Shown here: positions 11,543-23,034 of the stretch, piece after piece
Numbering within the stretch: position 1 is the stretch's first letter
How the letters are laid out: every line of letters begins with the position of its first letter
Source of the DNA: Tachypleus tridentatus
Taxonomy: Eukaryota; Arthropoda; Merostomata; Xiphosura; Limulidae
DNA: 64,000 bases
Reading direction: 5' to 3'
Assembly (NCBI RefSeq): GCF_004210375.1
Contig: NC_134830.1
Location: 46,505,094 to 46,569,093 of the forward strand
Notes under the pieces: generated by a model
The model's input: the letters and a program-made list of their open reading frames with translations, nothing else
What the model was told of the DNA's origin: nothing
Database searches by the model: none
Position numbers and translations under genes: made by a program

Positions 11543-12375
11543 ACATTGCTGGCCAAAATCTTAAGGCCAATGAACATAAAGAAAAAAATATGCATTTTGC
11601 GTTATTAGACTCAACCACTTATTTGAGTAGAGCTTCGAAAGATGAAAATAAGAAAAGGGAAAATAAAAATAAAAACTTTTTAGCATTTAATAGAGAAAAT
11701 GTGAACACTATGAAATTAGCCTAAATACTATCTGGTCAAAAGTTTAAGACCATACCGAAACGAAACGTTAATCGGTAAACACGTAACGAAATTTAGTTAT
11801 TTGTGTTCAAGTATTAGCGTTGTCAACATCTCCCACTGACTTCTCCTGCGTTACATTGGGTAAAAACATGGCAAAAGCTAAAATGTTGCCAGAGTTTCAA
11901 TGTGGCAGAATTGTCGAGCTGCAAAAACAAGGTCTCTCTTAACGTGCCATCGCTGGTGAGATTGGGCGTAGTAAAACTGCTGTTGCAAATTTCTTAAAAG
12001 ACACTCAGGGATACGGAACGAGAATTTCAAGTGGTCGGCTCAAGAAAATTTCGCCGGCGTTGAGCAGGAGAATTCGACAGGCTGTCCGGCAAGACACCAG
12101 CCGATCGTAAAACCATATTAAGGCCCTTACGGACGCAGAATACAGTTCAAGAACAATAAGGCGGCATCTACGAGAGAAAGGCTTTAAAAACCGTAAACGT
12201 CTTTAAAGGCCACGCCTCATTCCACACAACGAAACAGGTCGCTTAAATTTTGCTGAGAAGCACCAAACATGGGACGTAGAAAAGTGGAAGAAGGTTTTGT
12301 TCTCTGATCAGAAAAAATTTAAACTGGATGGTCCAGATGGTTTCCAACGTTACTGGAACGATAAGGATATCCCAT
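11543..12375 (+). mobile_element. Tc1-like element, 5' part with two direct terminal motifs
   Basis: TTGCTGGCCAAAATCTTAAG near 11548 and CTATCTGGTCAAAAGTTTAA near 11732 are related terminal motifs about 185 bp apart, as in IR/DR-type Tc1 ends. The transposase N-terminus follows. The element is cut off at about 12375, so the right terminus is missing. Confidence 0.8.
11868..12372 (+). pseudogene. Tc1 transposase N-terminal half
   Basis: It starts MAKAKMLPEFQCGRIVELQK, a helix-turn-helix DNA-binding start typical of Tc1 transposases. It continues through IAGEIGRSKTAV and SRTIRRHLREKGFKNRKR to [14 protein letters not shown], where the first catalytic Asp lies in FSD. In-frame stops occur after KQGLS, after DTSRS and after NRKRL. 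Translation stops matching at WNDKDIP. It is dead, and a different lineage from the 10.1 kb Tc1. Confidence 0.88.
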
Positions 12376-12494
12376 TAGTGAAGTTTGTTTTTATTTCCAA
12401 TATTTAGATTAACTAGTTGATCAAACAGTTTACACCAAGATCTTTTATGCTCACACAAATTTTGAACACTACTTAAAATAGCGTCACGCTACTC

Positions 12495-12620
12495 TTTTGT
12501 TGTTGTTTGTTGTTATTTTGAGAGCAATTATACAAGGGGCTACTTGTGATTTTCTCACCACGGGTATCAAAACCCAATTTTAGAGAGTTAAGCAGAAACT
12601 ACCGCTGAGCTACTTAAGAG
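12495..12620 (-). mobile_element. SINE-B, diverged
   Basis: CACCACGGGTATCAAAACCC and ACCGCTGAGCTACTTAAG match the reversed head, preceded by a TTGTTGTTTG tail. Confidence 0.72.
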
Positions 12621-12871
12621 TGACATCTGAATAGAAAAATAACAACGTTTTTTTCTTATCAACAATCCAGATAGGAGAATGATATTGGCCTAAAGCGATT
12701 GACCAATCAGAGCTAGCTTTTATTGTAAACTTTCTCAGAACTCACCATACCTTTTATGAATTATTTTCTCTTTTTTTTTCTGTTTATAAGTAAAATATTT
12801 AACTCAGACGATGTAAGCTCTCTTTACGAGAATACGGGACCAGAAATTCTATTTATTTATAACACTTGATT

Positions 12872-13005
12872 CTTCCTTTTGTTGTTGTTGTTGTGAGCAC
12901 AAAGTTACACAATTATCTATTAGCAATCTGTCCACCACGGTGTTCTGAACCCCGGATTTGAGCATTTTAAGTTTATAAAGTTACCACTGACCCGCAGGGC
13001 GACTC
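12872..13005 (-). mobile_element. SINE-B
   Basis: GTTGTTGTTGTTGTGAGCAC and AAAGTTACACAATTATCTAT form the tail; TTCTGAACCCCGGATTTG lies in the B-box position. Confidence 0.72.
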
Positions 13006-13054
13006 TTCTTCAGACGATATTCAACTTAGTCATTTTTTTTTCTTTGTTTGCCAT

Positions 13055-13168
13055 GTTTCTCATAGCAAAGCAACATTGGGCTATCTGCTGCGCTCACAGA
13101 AGGGGGAATCGAACCCCTGATTTTAGAGGTATAAATCCATAGACTTACCGCTGACCTACTGGGGAACA
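13055..13168 (-). mobile_element. SINE-B variant
   Basis: CATAGCAAAGCAACATTGGG, GGGGGAATCGAACCCCTGAT and ACCTACTGGGG are in order. The tail start (ATAGCAAAGC) is the variant also seen at 4958 and 32815. Confidence 0.8.
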
Positions 13169-13295
13169 ACGGTGGTTGTACTCATTAATGATAATTAACT
13201 GTGGTTGATTGAATTTTTAACTGATAGTTCACGACAGTTAATAGATCTACAAATATTTTACGTATGTGTATAATATTCTAATGTTTGATTTGTTC

Positions 13296-13412
13296 GTTTG
13301 TTGTTAAGCACAAAGCTACACAATAGGCTGTCTGTGTTGTGCCCATCAGAGGTATCAAAACACGGATTTTAGCATTATAAGTCTATATACTTACCGCTGA
13401 CCCACTCGAAGG
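13296..13412 (-). mobile_element. SINE-B
   Basis: TTGTTGTTAAGCACAAAGCT, a diverged B box AGGTATCAAAACACGG, and ACCGCTGACCCACTCGAAGG complete the element. Confidence 0.83.
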
Positions 13413-13635
13413 CTTTAATCTTTGAATAAAACTAATATTCGTTAATCCTGCAGCTGATACTGATATATATAAGACTATAATTTAACTTAAAGAAAGTCAT
13501 AAGCTCGTTCTTTTAGTTTTGTAAACAAACATACGTATATTTCCTTTCAACATTGACATTTTGATAGAGATTCTAAAATGTTTAAAGAATTAGCGACAAG
13601 AAAGTGATGATGAACAATATTTTTACTAAAAAATT

Positions 13636-13702
13636 ACGTGGGCAGAGCAAAGATTACCCATTGTGTAGCTTTGTGCTTAACTAAAAAACAACAACAACAA
13701 CT
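13636..13702 (+). mobile_element. SINE-B tail fragment
   Basis: GGGCAGAGCAAAGATTACCC is followed by ATTGTGTAGCTTTGTGCTTA and an ACAACAACAAC tail; the tRNA-like head is absent. Confidence 0.7.
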
Positions 13703-13854
13703 AAGAAATTACAAAAAAAAAACATGTGTCTGTTTTTAACTCCAAGCTTAACTGTGTTTGTAGCCTCGCCATTTTATACGTTCTCTAGCTGCTCCCAATC
13801 TTCATGGATTCTAAATCCTATCAAAGAAAAGTAAGCGCTCTTACCGAGCATTTA

Positions 13855-14095
13855 TTTGTTTCATAAATTTCGCAGAAAGCTATATGACGGTTCTGTCCAT
13901 CACTAATTTCCAAGTGATAGACTAGAGGGAAGGCTGACAGAACTTATCGTCAACTCTTGGGTTAGTATTATTGGACAGAATGATGGGACTTCACTTCATT
14001 CTTGTAACATATTCACACCTCCAACGTGCGAAGAGCAATCTTGCAGAAACGGGACGTGAACCATGATCTCTCGAATATATAGTCCACTAAGCCAC
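13855..14095 (-). mobile_element. SINE-A, diverged
   Basis: TTTCGCAGAAAGCTATATGA, GACTAGAGGGAAGGCTGACA and a head remnant with ACGTGAACC are in reversed SINE-A order. Confidence 0.7.
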
Positions 14096-14099
14096 GAAA

Positions 14100-14720
14100 C
14101 TTGGAAGAATAAGAGAAGGTTCAAAGGGGCCCGAGCCACTTCTGTCTTTTGAGTCCCTTAGCCATAACAAAAAATAAGGAAGATGACATGTGAAAACAAA
14201 ATAAGACAATCATTAGCCCAAACGAAAAGTGAAATATAATTTCAATCTTTAATTTGTAGATATAATTTGCAGCTATAAACTGAGAATGTGTACGCCACAT
14301 TTTGATGTGATTGAGAGACACTTAAAAACAAGTCGCAAAATTTAACAAATGCAAAACGAAACAAGTGTCTCAATTTGAGGTTTCCTTTGAGCTTAAGGTC
14401 CAGGCTAATTTCCCCCTTCTCTAAATTGTCTTAGATAAGAAGGCTGGAAAAGTAGGCTAAAACAACTAAAGTAGTAAGGTTATCTCAGTGAGGGATAAAG
14501 CTCTGTTTTAACATCTAATTCCATCCCACTTTTATAGGCATTTATAAATTCCAGAAAAATAATTACAATCTCATTTCATTTTAATCTATAGCTGCGAAGC
14601 GTCATTACTCACGTGACATTATTCTTCGTTTTGTCTTCAGGAATTATGTATTTTCTTTTTCAAAATTTACCAGAAATATTTGTCAGAGAAATTTGCTTGA
14701 CTATTTTATAGGCTAATTGG
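14100..14720. other. No gene recognised
   Basis: AT-rich sequence between two SINE-A copies. The short open frame at 14121-14321 on the minus strand has no recognisable similarity. Confidence 0.45.
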
Positions 14721-14727
14721 AATAAGA

Positions 14728-15003
14728 TTTGGTTTGTTTTGAATTTCGCGCAAAGCTACACGAGGGCTATCTGCGCTAGCTGTCCCTAATTTAGCAATAT
14801 AAGACTAGAGGGAAGGCAGCTAGTCATCACCACTAACCGCCAACTTTTGAGCTACTCTTTTACCAACGAATAGTGGGATTGACCGTCACGTTATAACGCC
14901 CCCACGGCTGAAAGGGCGAGCATGTTTGGTGTGACGGGGATTCAAACCTGCGAGCCTCAGATTACGAGTCGAGTGCCTTAACCACCTGGCCATGCCTTGG
15001 CCC
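14728..15003 (-). mobile_element. SINE-A, full length
   Basis: A well-preserved reversed copy from TTTGAATTTCGCGCAAAGCT to CACCTGGCCATGCC. The duplication TTGGAATAAGA is at 14717-14727 and 15004-15014. It sits about 0.4 kb upstream of GCH1 exon 1. Confidence 0.94.
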
Positions 15004-15343
15004 TTGGAATAAGAAGATCTAAGAAACTACAGCACGTGCACAACACTTTTAATGAAAAAAATGTAACTAAAATCGTAAAAAGTTCAGGTATTTACAGAAG
15101 CCGTGTAAAAAATTAGGATTTGATACCATAGTTGAACAGAACTCGTCGAGTTCGTTCTAAAACATATAATTTTACATATTTTTCTGTTATCTAATAAAAA
15201 AATATAATAAACTGATAACATTTTCCAAGGGCTACTTTATTTTTGTCCACACCTTGTACGTTACGTAATTTTAGAAAGCTGAATCGAAAACTTCTGACCG
15301 ATTTAATCACGACGTTTGTGGTTGCACAATTCTAAGTAACGCC

Positions 15344-15353
15344 AGCGCCATCT
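15344..15353 (-). promoter_or_regulatory. CTCF-like core motif upstream of GCH1
   Basis: AGCGCCATCT is the reverse of AGATGGCGCT, matching the core of the insect CTCF consensus. It lies about 65 bp upstream of the GCH1 ATG. A 10-bp match may be chance. Confidence 0.3.
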
Positions 15354-15418
15354 CTAGGTTTGTGACTTATACTTAAATTAATGCGTGTTGGATAAAGAAC
15401 GAAAACTTCATCAGCCGG

Positions 15419-15752
15419 ATGACAGCATATAGCCTAGAGGTTGAGCTCAATAACATGTGCGAAGGACTTGCTAACAGAAAGTTGTCAGAAGAACTCTTTA
15501 TAAAGGATGAACTCGGTTGTCATGAAGAGTCAAATATTATCACTGAACATTTCCCTAGAGTTCCTTCTAATGTAGAAACTAGGGTAGAAATAACTGACGT
15601 AAACCGCCAAGTTGCTGAACTCTCCGGAGCTTACCGTAGTATACTAACTGAGATCGGAGAAGATCCTGAATGGCAAGGTCTGGTGAAAACACCTGAAAGA
15701 GCAGCTAAAGCACTAATGTTCTTCACTCGTGGTTATGACCAGAAATTAAGAG
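15419..15752 (+). CDS. GCH1: GCH1 exon 1 (N-terminal coding exon)
   Basis: The ATG at 15419 opens 111 codons: a variable N-terminus of about 65 residues, then the conserved start of the cyclohydrolase fold with VAELSGAYRSILTEIGEDPE and GLVKTPERAAKALMFFTRGY. In vertebrate GCH1 the exon ends one base into the Asp codon after this helix, which maps to base 15752 (AGA G). The next bases are ATTAGT, so the expected GT donor is AT. The nearest GT is at 15757-15758 and would shift phase. Without splicing the frame stops at TAG 15755-15757. The reading frame itself is intact and looks selected until recently. Confidence 0.92.
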
Positions 15753-15824
15753 ATTAGTCAGATCTTACGCTAAGAATGAAAATAACTGTTACACATGTAG
15801 CGTTTTTGTTTCATTTATTCAATA

Positions 15825-16040
15825 ACTTGTTTTGAGTTTAGCTCAGAGCTACTCATCTCTAATTCAGCAGTGATGGACCAAAAGGAAGACAGGTAACACC
15901 ATCAGCTAATTAGTAACCAACGATATAATTGACCGTTACGTTTTGACGCCTTCAAGACTGTAAAGGCGAACATGTTTGGTGACGGGGATTCGAATCCGTA
16001 CATTGTGAATCTAACCACTAGACTATGCCAGGCTCTTCAC
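15825..16040 (-). mobile_element. SINE-A, diverged
   Basis: AATTCAGCAGTGATGGACCA and GACGGGGATTCGAATCC with ACTATGCCAGGC at the head end; many substitutions. Confidence 0.78.
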
Positions 16041-16950
16041 ATATTTAAAAACTGCACAAATGTTTCAACAAATTCTTTCAACACGAAATAAAACTAATAA
16101 CATTTTATGGAGAATGGATGATTATATAACAGCTGTGAAAATTCTCATACGGGAAATTATATCGGGTATAAATGTATTGTTTTATAGAGCATGCAGAATA
16201 CCTAATCGGCTTGAAAATATAAAGATGTAACATAACATTGTATAACGTATCAAAGCTCTTCAGTAAGGTTACTTATTTATATAGAGGGCGAGGTTTAGCT
16301 TCGTAATAAAGTTACAGATTTTGGAGTTGGCAAACTGGGTTTGAATGTCTGCGATACTTTACAATATTTTCCACGCACTAAGCTATGGGTGTGGCTGTAT
16401 TCTCTCTGGTCAGTATTTTAATGTTATAGCAGTTAAACATATCCTTAGTAGATTTGATTAAATACTCTTTTAAACAACAAGTGTGAACTGTTCTGAAAAC
16501 TTTTGACAAATATATATAATTCCGTAGAGTCCCGAAACTATTCTGTTTCAAGAGTAAATAAAATTAAGAGTAAAAATGTTTTTATTTCTTGCTTTAGGTG
16601 TTCATATGTCATGCTGTGTCGTAGCCTAAAGAGTACATAATTGTTCTCGTGATTCATCGCTTACGCACGTTTTACTGACGTCACGACAGGACAAATTGTA
16701 ACGTTAAGCGTCTTTTGTGTGACGTCATTTTTAGTGTCTACTGACTGATTGACTGCTACTTTTGTTAATTATAATATAGATGTCTCATTTGTATTTTAAT
16801 TACTAATGATTTTATATTTACTCTATAGTTGTAAACATGTAAATACACACACATAGACAAAAGACTCATTAACAGAAAAACCTGTTTTATTGAAATTCGT
16901 ATAAAATCTCTTAAGTACTTTGATAATTTTCGTATTGGAGGCGTAGCGAA
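16040..16950. other. No gene; CpG-containing patch with two CREs
   Basis: AT-rich intron sequence except 16640-16735, where TGACGTCA occurs twice (16676-16683 and 16720-16727) in a locally CpG-rich stretch. The 81-codon minus-strand open frame at 16765-17010 includes SINE-B tail sequence and is not a gene. Confidence 0.5.
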
Positions 16951-16954
16951 GAAA

Positions 16955-17030
16955 TTCTGAACACTAAAGATCGGGTTTCGATATTCGTGGTGGGAGCACA
17001 GATAGCCCATTGTGTATATTTAAGCTTAAG
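16955..17030 (+). mobile_element. SINE-B, 3' half
   Basis: ATCGGGTTTCGATATTCGTG, GGGAGCACAGATAGCCC and ATTGTGTATATTTAAGC are in forward order. Confidence 0.75.
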
Positions 17031-17129
17031 AACAAAATTCTACCTTAACGTATTTCAAACCGTTTCTTATAAAAATTATAATATTTAAATATATTAAATT
17101 GTAAATGCTACAACAAAAGTTAATTTAGT

Positions 17130-17310
17130 TTATACCTAATCATCACCCACCTGCCAACTCTTGGGTTCCTCTTTTACCAATGAATAGTAGGATTGACTGT
17201 CACAATATAACGCCCCCATGGTTGAAAGGGCGAGCATGTTTAGTGTGATGGGGATTCAAACCCACGACCCTCAGCTTACAAGTCGAGTACCCTAACCACC
17301 TGACCAGTTC
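17130..17310 (-). mobile_element. SINE-A, tail missing
   Basis: It starts at ATCATCACCCACCTGCCAAC inside the body and runs to the head ACCCTAACCACCTGACCAG; the 3' tail is absent. Confidence 0.83.
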
Positions 17311-17534
17311 ATTGTGTAACTTTATGTTAAAAGAAGCAAACAGAAACAAAGAAATACAAGTAGTTCTTATGGTGAGACTAACATAATTTCTGTTTTAGGT
17401 CTACAATCTGTTGTATGGTTTGAACTAATTCCACATTATGCTTCACCGTTACCCAACATGAAGGGAGTACCTTAACCGTTAAATACAAACATATTTACAT
17501 GAATTTTAAAATAAATAATGACAAGAATACTTGT

Positions 17535-17632
17535 ACAAGTCTGGCTAAAAGGTAGAGCATATTTAGTGTGACGGGGATTCGAACCCCCGATTCTAAGATG
17601 AGTTGAGCGCCCTAATCATCAGACCAGTATGT
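17535..17632 (-). mobile_element. SINE-A head fragment
   Basis: GTGACGGGGATTCGAACCCC and AGCGCCCTAATCATCAGACC represent the reversed tRNA-like head only. Confidence 0.72.
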
Positions 17633-17944
17633 GTTCAGCCCAGACATAAGCATATGTGTGTTTACTTTTGGTGACCAATGTAACCTTTAGTGTTAGTGCT
17701 TCCGTGTGTAAATATGTGTGTCTGTGTATCTCTACACATTATGTATTTGTGTTAACTATATTATGTACTACACAGAGAGATGTTTGGAATTTTTTCCTGA
17801 TGGACCATGTATTACTAATGATATTTTACGTTCTGGGGTACGTTTTATTTTTAACACACATTAGTTTGTTATCTAGAACTATCTGTCTCTGTGTTGCTTT
17901 GGCCCAATCTTCAGATTTTTTTTAAAGTAACATAGCAGCAAAGA

Positions 17945-18015
17945 ATTTGTTTGTAGTTAAGCTCGAAGCTACATAATGCGGTATTTGTGCTGTGCACAGC
18001 ACGAGCACCGTAATT
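17945..18015 (-). mobile_element. SINE-B fragment
   Basis: TTTGTAGTTAAGCTCGAAGC and TATTTGTGCTGTGCAC match the reversed tail; the head is lost. Confidence 0.55.
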
Positions 18016-18019
18016 CAGA

Positions 18020-18545
18020 ACCACTGGTGGTAACAGGAGGGTGAGATAATACTGCTTTTTAAAATCTTAAATTGTATATTTTATAGTATACATGTAAAAA
18101 AATCCAACTTTCTAGCTTGAATGCCGTAAGTAAAATCTTTAATTTTCATTACTTTCAGCCAAGTTTTCGAGATGCTAAATCACGAAATAAAAAGCCAAAT
18201 CTACGTCACTGGTGTCAGTAAATCTATATGAAGTCTATTTAAATCTTCTGATGTACACTAGTCCAGTGTAATAACATAACAAACACAGCATTGATTTCGA
18301 AAACTTAAACATCATACACGAACACGTTTCTTATGGGGCTCTAATAGATTTTTCGTGTCTTTCTTCCTTGAAAATGATTTTTTCGTACTCATAAAAACAT
18401 CTATAGAAGACGAATATTTTTATGTCATTCAGTAGGAATTTCTCTTTTGTTGTTGCTGTTTAAAATCTTCTGTAATAATGAAGTTACTTACTTATTCCTT
18501 TTTACTTGTACGCTGATATTTGAAGAGCTATCGAACATTTTTGAA
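18020..18545. other. No gene recognised
   Basis: AT-rich GCH1 intron sequence without a recognisable repeat. Confidence 0.45.
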
Positions 18546-18549
18546 TATT

Positions 18550-18665
18550 TTCTGTTTATTTTTCAACACGAAGCTACACTATGAGTCGTTTGTGCTGTGT
18601 CCACCGTGAATATAGAAGCTCAACCTTCAGCGTTATAAGCGTTTAGACTTACCCCTAACTCAGAA
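18550..18665 (-). mobile_element. SINE-B, diverged
   Basis: TTCAACACGAAGCTACACTA, GTCCACCGTGAATATAGAAG and a head remnant ending ACCCCTAACTCAGAAGG. Confidence 0.68.
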
Positions 18666-18669
18666 GGAA

Positions 18670-19200
18670 GTGGGGCAAAAAACATATTTTGATGTATTGC
18701 AAATAATTTGGACACGAGTTTTGTTTATTAGTGTGTTATTTTTGGAAGGAAGATGTTTCTTAGTGATAAAAGTATGCGCGACTCCTTGCGAGATAAAGTT
18801 GTGGTTGATTAATTTTTTGAACATTTGAGATAAACTTTTATCTCTTTGGGTTAAAAATGTATACAAAATACACTAACATCTTACTTTTCCTTACTCTGAA
18901 TAAAATATTCACGATAATCAAATAATTAAAAACGAAACACCTTTTAATTTAATAACTACTTCGCTTTGTTAACTTTTATCCAACCGCAGGAAGTTTAATT
19001 TACATACATGTACCTTCGTAAGTTGAACATGGAAGTATATAATTACTCCATTTGACAACTGATTGTTAGTTCTATCCTATCTTTTCAGTTATCAGAAAAA
19101 GAAAACTGATAGTAATTATGAGTACTGTGTAAGAATGATTAGAAATATGATTTTTCATCATCAGTATTTAACCTTTTTATTTATTACTCTAGCTTTATGT
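18670..19200. other. No gene recognised
   Basis: AT-rich GCH1 intron sequence. Short open frames at 18660-18866 and 19063-19248 show no known motif. Confidence 0.45.
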
Positions 19201-19204
19201 GATA

Positions 19205-19478
19205 AATTTTCACTTTGGCGCAGAACTACTAAGGGTCATCTACGCTAGCCCTCCGTAATTTAGCAGTGATAGAATAGAGGAGAGACAGCTAATCAACCCC
19301 CTTCCCCCACCGCAAACTTAAGGCTACTCTTTTATTAACGAATAGTGGGATTGGCTGTTACCCTATAATGTTTTCATGGGTGAAAGGGGCGACAGTGTTT
19401 TGTGACTAGAAATCGATCCTGCGACTCACTGATTGCAAGTCGAGCACCATAACCACCAGGCCATACCAGGTCTCGAAG
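19205..19478 (-). mobile_element. SINE-A, diverged
   Basis: ACTTTGGCGCAGAACTACTA to AACCACCAGGCCATACCAGG, with the body motif ACGAATAGTGGGATTGGCTG. Confidence 0.85.
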
Positions 19479-19782
19479 CTTAGCGACGTATTTAGTAATT
19501 TATGTAGAACATTTTGTTGATCGAAAGTTAAAGAACAGCTGAAATAATAGTTCGCCAAGTCCTTCAACTTATTCACAGATCATGATCTGTAGCGAATTTG
19601 TAACTTCTTGAACTTAATAACTGATTTTGACCTGCAACAAATTGGCAAATACTTGAGTTTAATAACTGATTATACCTTCAACTAAGCAAATTTCAGAGAA
19701 GTCAAACTGTAATTTCAATCCGTTAAATTGGTGCCTGCTTTTGATTAACAAACATATTAGAAGTAATTAACTGAGGTTTATT

Positions 19783-19905
19783 TGTTTGTTGTTAAGCACA
19801 AAGCTACAAAACGGGTTATTTGTGCGGTTCAAATTGCATGTATGCAAATCAAATTTTTAGCGACTAAAGTCTAGAGACTTAACGCTGAGCCACTAGGGAC
19901 AACGT
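19783..19905 (-). mobile_element. SINE-B
   Basis: TTGTTGTTAAGCACAAAGCT is followed by a damaged centre and ACGCTGAGCCACTAGGG. Confidence 0.75.
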
Positions 19906-20059
19906 ACACTGAAGAGCAAAAAAAGAAAAAAAATACCATAAATATTTCTGATTATCATTTATACATACTTAATAAATTTTGTATTGGTTAGTCCTTTCAT
20001 CCTCTGTAACCGTAGAAATTCTAAGTTCGCATTTTTTTTACTACCTGCTTTTTTTCGGA

Positions 20060-20325
20060 TATTCGCAAAAAGCAACTTATGGACTCTTTGTATTGATACA
20101 GTTTAAGCTAATAGACTAAAAAGAAAGCAGGTAGTTAATAGCATCCATTACCAACCTTTGGGCTATTCTTGTCTAACCGAATAGTGAGAATTAACTGTCG
20201 CCATTATAAAAAAAAAACACGATCCCAAAGTTCAGAGTGCAATTTTTATTTTTGTGGTAACGGGACACGAACAGTAGACCTGCAAGTCCATATTATCGGG
20301 ACACCTAATTTTGAACAGCTATAAA
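20060..20325 (-). mobile_element. SINE-A, very diverged
   Basis: TTCGCAAAAAGCAACTTATG, AATAGACTAAAAAGAAAGCA and CGAATAGTGAGAATTAACTG keep the spacing of reversed SINE-A, with about a third of bases changed. Confidence 0.6.
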
Positions 20326-20406
20326 ATTAACTGTTTTGCAAATCAGTATATAATCTTCTTATCATTGGTTCTATTATAACCAAAGTGAGCCGATATGAAA
20401 TATCTG

Positions 20407-20678
20407 GCCTGGCATGGCCAAGCGTGTTAAGGCGTGCGACTCGTAATCTGAGGGTCGCGGGTTCGCATCCAAGTCGCGCTAAACATGCTCGCCCTCCCAG
20501 GCGTGGGGGCGTATAATGTGACAGTCAATCCCACTATTCGTTGGTAAAAGAGTAGCCCAAGAGTTGGCGGTGGGTGGTGATGACTAGCTGCCTTCCCTCT
20601 AGTCTTACACTGCTAAATTAGGGACGGCTAGCACAGATAGCCCTCGAGTAGCTTTGTGCGAAATTCCAAAACAAACAA
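20407..20678 (+). mobile_element. SINE-A, young full-length copy
   Basis: Close to the copies at 30 and 5810. The 12-bp duplication ATGAAATATCTG is at 20395-20406 and 20679-20690. The tRNA-like head has CTCGTAA in the anticodon-loop position, so a Thr(CGT)-like origin is inferred. Confidence 0.95.
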
Positions 20679-20699
20679 ATGAAATATCTGCTATAAGGG

Positions 20700-21835
20700 T
20701 CTTCATTATTATTATTATTTTTGCTTAAATTTACATAAAATGTATTTATATTTGCGATAGAATAGTCTTACATATTTTTTTCATTATACTTATCAAATTT
20801 GTCAAATTTTAATCAACGAAAGAAATCATTTACTTAACTTTGAAATAATTAATTCCAAGTTTTTCCACATACAAATGAACATGACATTTTGGTTTAAGTT
20901 TGGATGAACGCATTATTATTACGAGAGGGAAGACTGTAAATAAGAAAATTATTATTGTTTTTGTCAAAAATGATGATAAAAACACAATATTTTATATGTA
21001 CACAAGTTGCTTCCACAACATATTCGTTTAACTATTGCTGGAGAATGAAATGGATATTCATGGTATTACGTTGGAAAATATTGTTAAGCCATTAGATAAA
21101 ACAATTACGGATTTTTGTGCGATCTGACTATTTGAACGGTTCCTTGAAAATCGTCTGCCTTGAACTTTAAATGGGTTAAGAAAAGCTAGCAGGGAATAGG
21201 GTAAAATGTGAACATACAGCTTTATGACAAAACCTTTTGCATGTAGGTACGCTGTCTTCACCTGGAGCATGACCAAAAACGTGAAGAGATTCGGAAATAT
21301 TTTTAATTAACATAACGTATTCATCGTCTGTACCTAGTGTGAATTTGAAATATTATAATAAATTCAGATCACACCTTATTAGGACTGTTTTCTCAGACAC
21401 CATCACCATTTCAGCAGATGTCACTGCATAAGACTACTTATACGTTAGAAGGAAACGTATTCTTATCAACACACTCATACAATCTACTGTTCATTATTTT
21501 CATTCGATGACAATTTTATATCCTCTCTGTTGATATACAGTACATTTACTATATAATACGTTAGCAGGTAATTTACAAAGTGCGTTTATATATTTAAATG
21601 TCAATGCCCATTTATCACCGTTAACATTCAACTTCTGGAAGATTGCATCAGCAGTAATTTTATTTTATTTTCTAATTTCTAACCAATCTCCAATGGCAAA
21701 AAATGAAATTGTTATTTAATAGCCAAAACGGTGGTATTTTTGGAAGTGTCTATACATCAAAACGTCAAATTAAGTTCCAATAGCTCTTGTGTCTGTCTTG
21801 ATTGTAACTACAGGTCCATGTGTCTCCATCATTTT
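20700..21835. other. No gene recognised
   Basis: AT-rich GCH1 intron. The minus-strand frame at 21058-21276 was considered as a retrotransposon RT remnant and not accepted. Confidence 0.4.
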
Positions 21836-21842
21836 TACTGAG

Positions 21843-22010
21843 ACTCTGCATGGTCAGCTGGTTAGGGCACTCGACTAGCAATCTGAAAGTTGCGGATTTT
21901 AATTCCCGTCTCACCAAACAAGCTCGCCCTTACAGTCGTAGAAGCGTTATTAATGTGACAATCAATAACTTTCGCGTAGCTTTGGCGCGAAATGTAAAAC
22001 AAACGAAAAC
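21843..22010 (+). mobile_element. SINE-A with internal deletion
   Basis: The head GCATGGTCAGCTGGTTAGGG and start of the body are joined directly to the tail TTCGCGTAGCTTTGGCGCGA; about 110 bp of the body is missing. Confidence 0.87.
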
Positions 22011-22019
22011 TTTTTAACT

Positions 22020-22470
22020 ATTGCCAAAAATTACTCGATGATACACACTTCAGGTTTTTCTGAAGTTATCTTTCGGGGAAAAAAAATCAACTTGTTCGCT
22101 TCACCTCTCTTACTTATAGCTGAAGGAGTGAGGTTAGCCGTATATAATTGGTATTCTAGATTAAGAGACTTGTCCAGCTTCCTCAGGTATACAATGTTCT
22201 GACCACGTGGTAAAGACTTGGTTTTTAGTTGATTATGGGATGCACATTGTGGTGTCTTCTGAACGGAAAAATGTTAAAATAAATAAATATTGGTTTGTTC
22301 TGCTGGTTCTCGAGTTTGTGGACGGATTCTGACACTACTAAACTGCTTCTGTATTGGAATAAGACACTTCTGAACCCTAGCTCAACTATTCTATGATATG
22401 CCTCCCTTATATTTGTTGATTAGAATTCATCTGATGAACATACTTGCTCAACCTAGTAAAATTAAAAAAG
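22020..22470. other. No gene recognised
   Basis: Intron sequence without a recognisable feature. Confidence 0.4.
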
Positions 22471-22474
22471 GATG

Positions 22475-22572
22475 GCATGTTTGTGGACTTGTAACGCTAG
22501 TAACCGGATTTCATTACCCGTGGTGGGCAGAGCACAGATAACTTACTGTGTAGCTTTGCACTAAACTTCAAA
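22475..22572 (+). mobile_element. SINE-B
   Basis: GTGGACTTGTAACGCTAGTA, ACCGGATTTCATTACCCGTG and GTGTAGCTTTGCACTAAACT in forward order. Confidence 0.8.
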
Positions 22573-22764
22573 CAAATAAAATAAGTTGTTTAGTAGTTAG
22601 TAGAAAGAAAAATTCTTACATTAAGATTCGCAATCAAAATATAATAATAAATGATGAATAAGTGCAGGTTGGCTCAAAATTACTTTTGTTATTTTAAAAT
22701 ATAATAATTTAGGAAATACAAACCCTACAATTGTCAACAAATTGTAGCCAAAATCAAACAGTTT

Positions 22765-23030
22765 TTGTTGGTTTATTTTGAATTTCACGCGAAGCTACGC
22801 GACGGCTATCTGCGCTATATGTTCCAAATTTTGCAGTGTAAGACTAGAGGGAAGACAGCTAGTCATCACCACCCACTGCCAACTCTTGGGCTACTCTTTT
22901 ACCAACAAATATTGACCGTCACATCATAACATACCGACGGCTAAAAAGGGTTAACATGTTGGGTGCGATGGGGATTCGAACCCATGACCCTCGAATTACG
23001 AGTCGAGTACCTTAACTTCCTGTCCTGTAG
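22765..23030 (-). mobile_element. SINE-A
   Basis: TTTGAATTTCACGCGAAGCT to the head with GATGGGGATTCGAACCC and TACCTTAACTTCCTGTCC. Confidence 0.9.
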
Positions 23031-23034
23031 ACTT

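Noticed and set aside
20407..20480. A complete-looking tRNA-Thr gene
   Set aside because: The same sequence heads many SINE-A copies, has a mismatched acceptor region, and is followed by the SINE body and a target duplication.
21058..21276. Copia-like RT remnant (LQVKTAYLHAKGF)
   Set aside because: The resemblance to the copia VKTAFLNG motif is too short, with no supporting catalytic or flanking motif.
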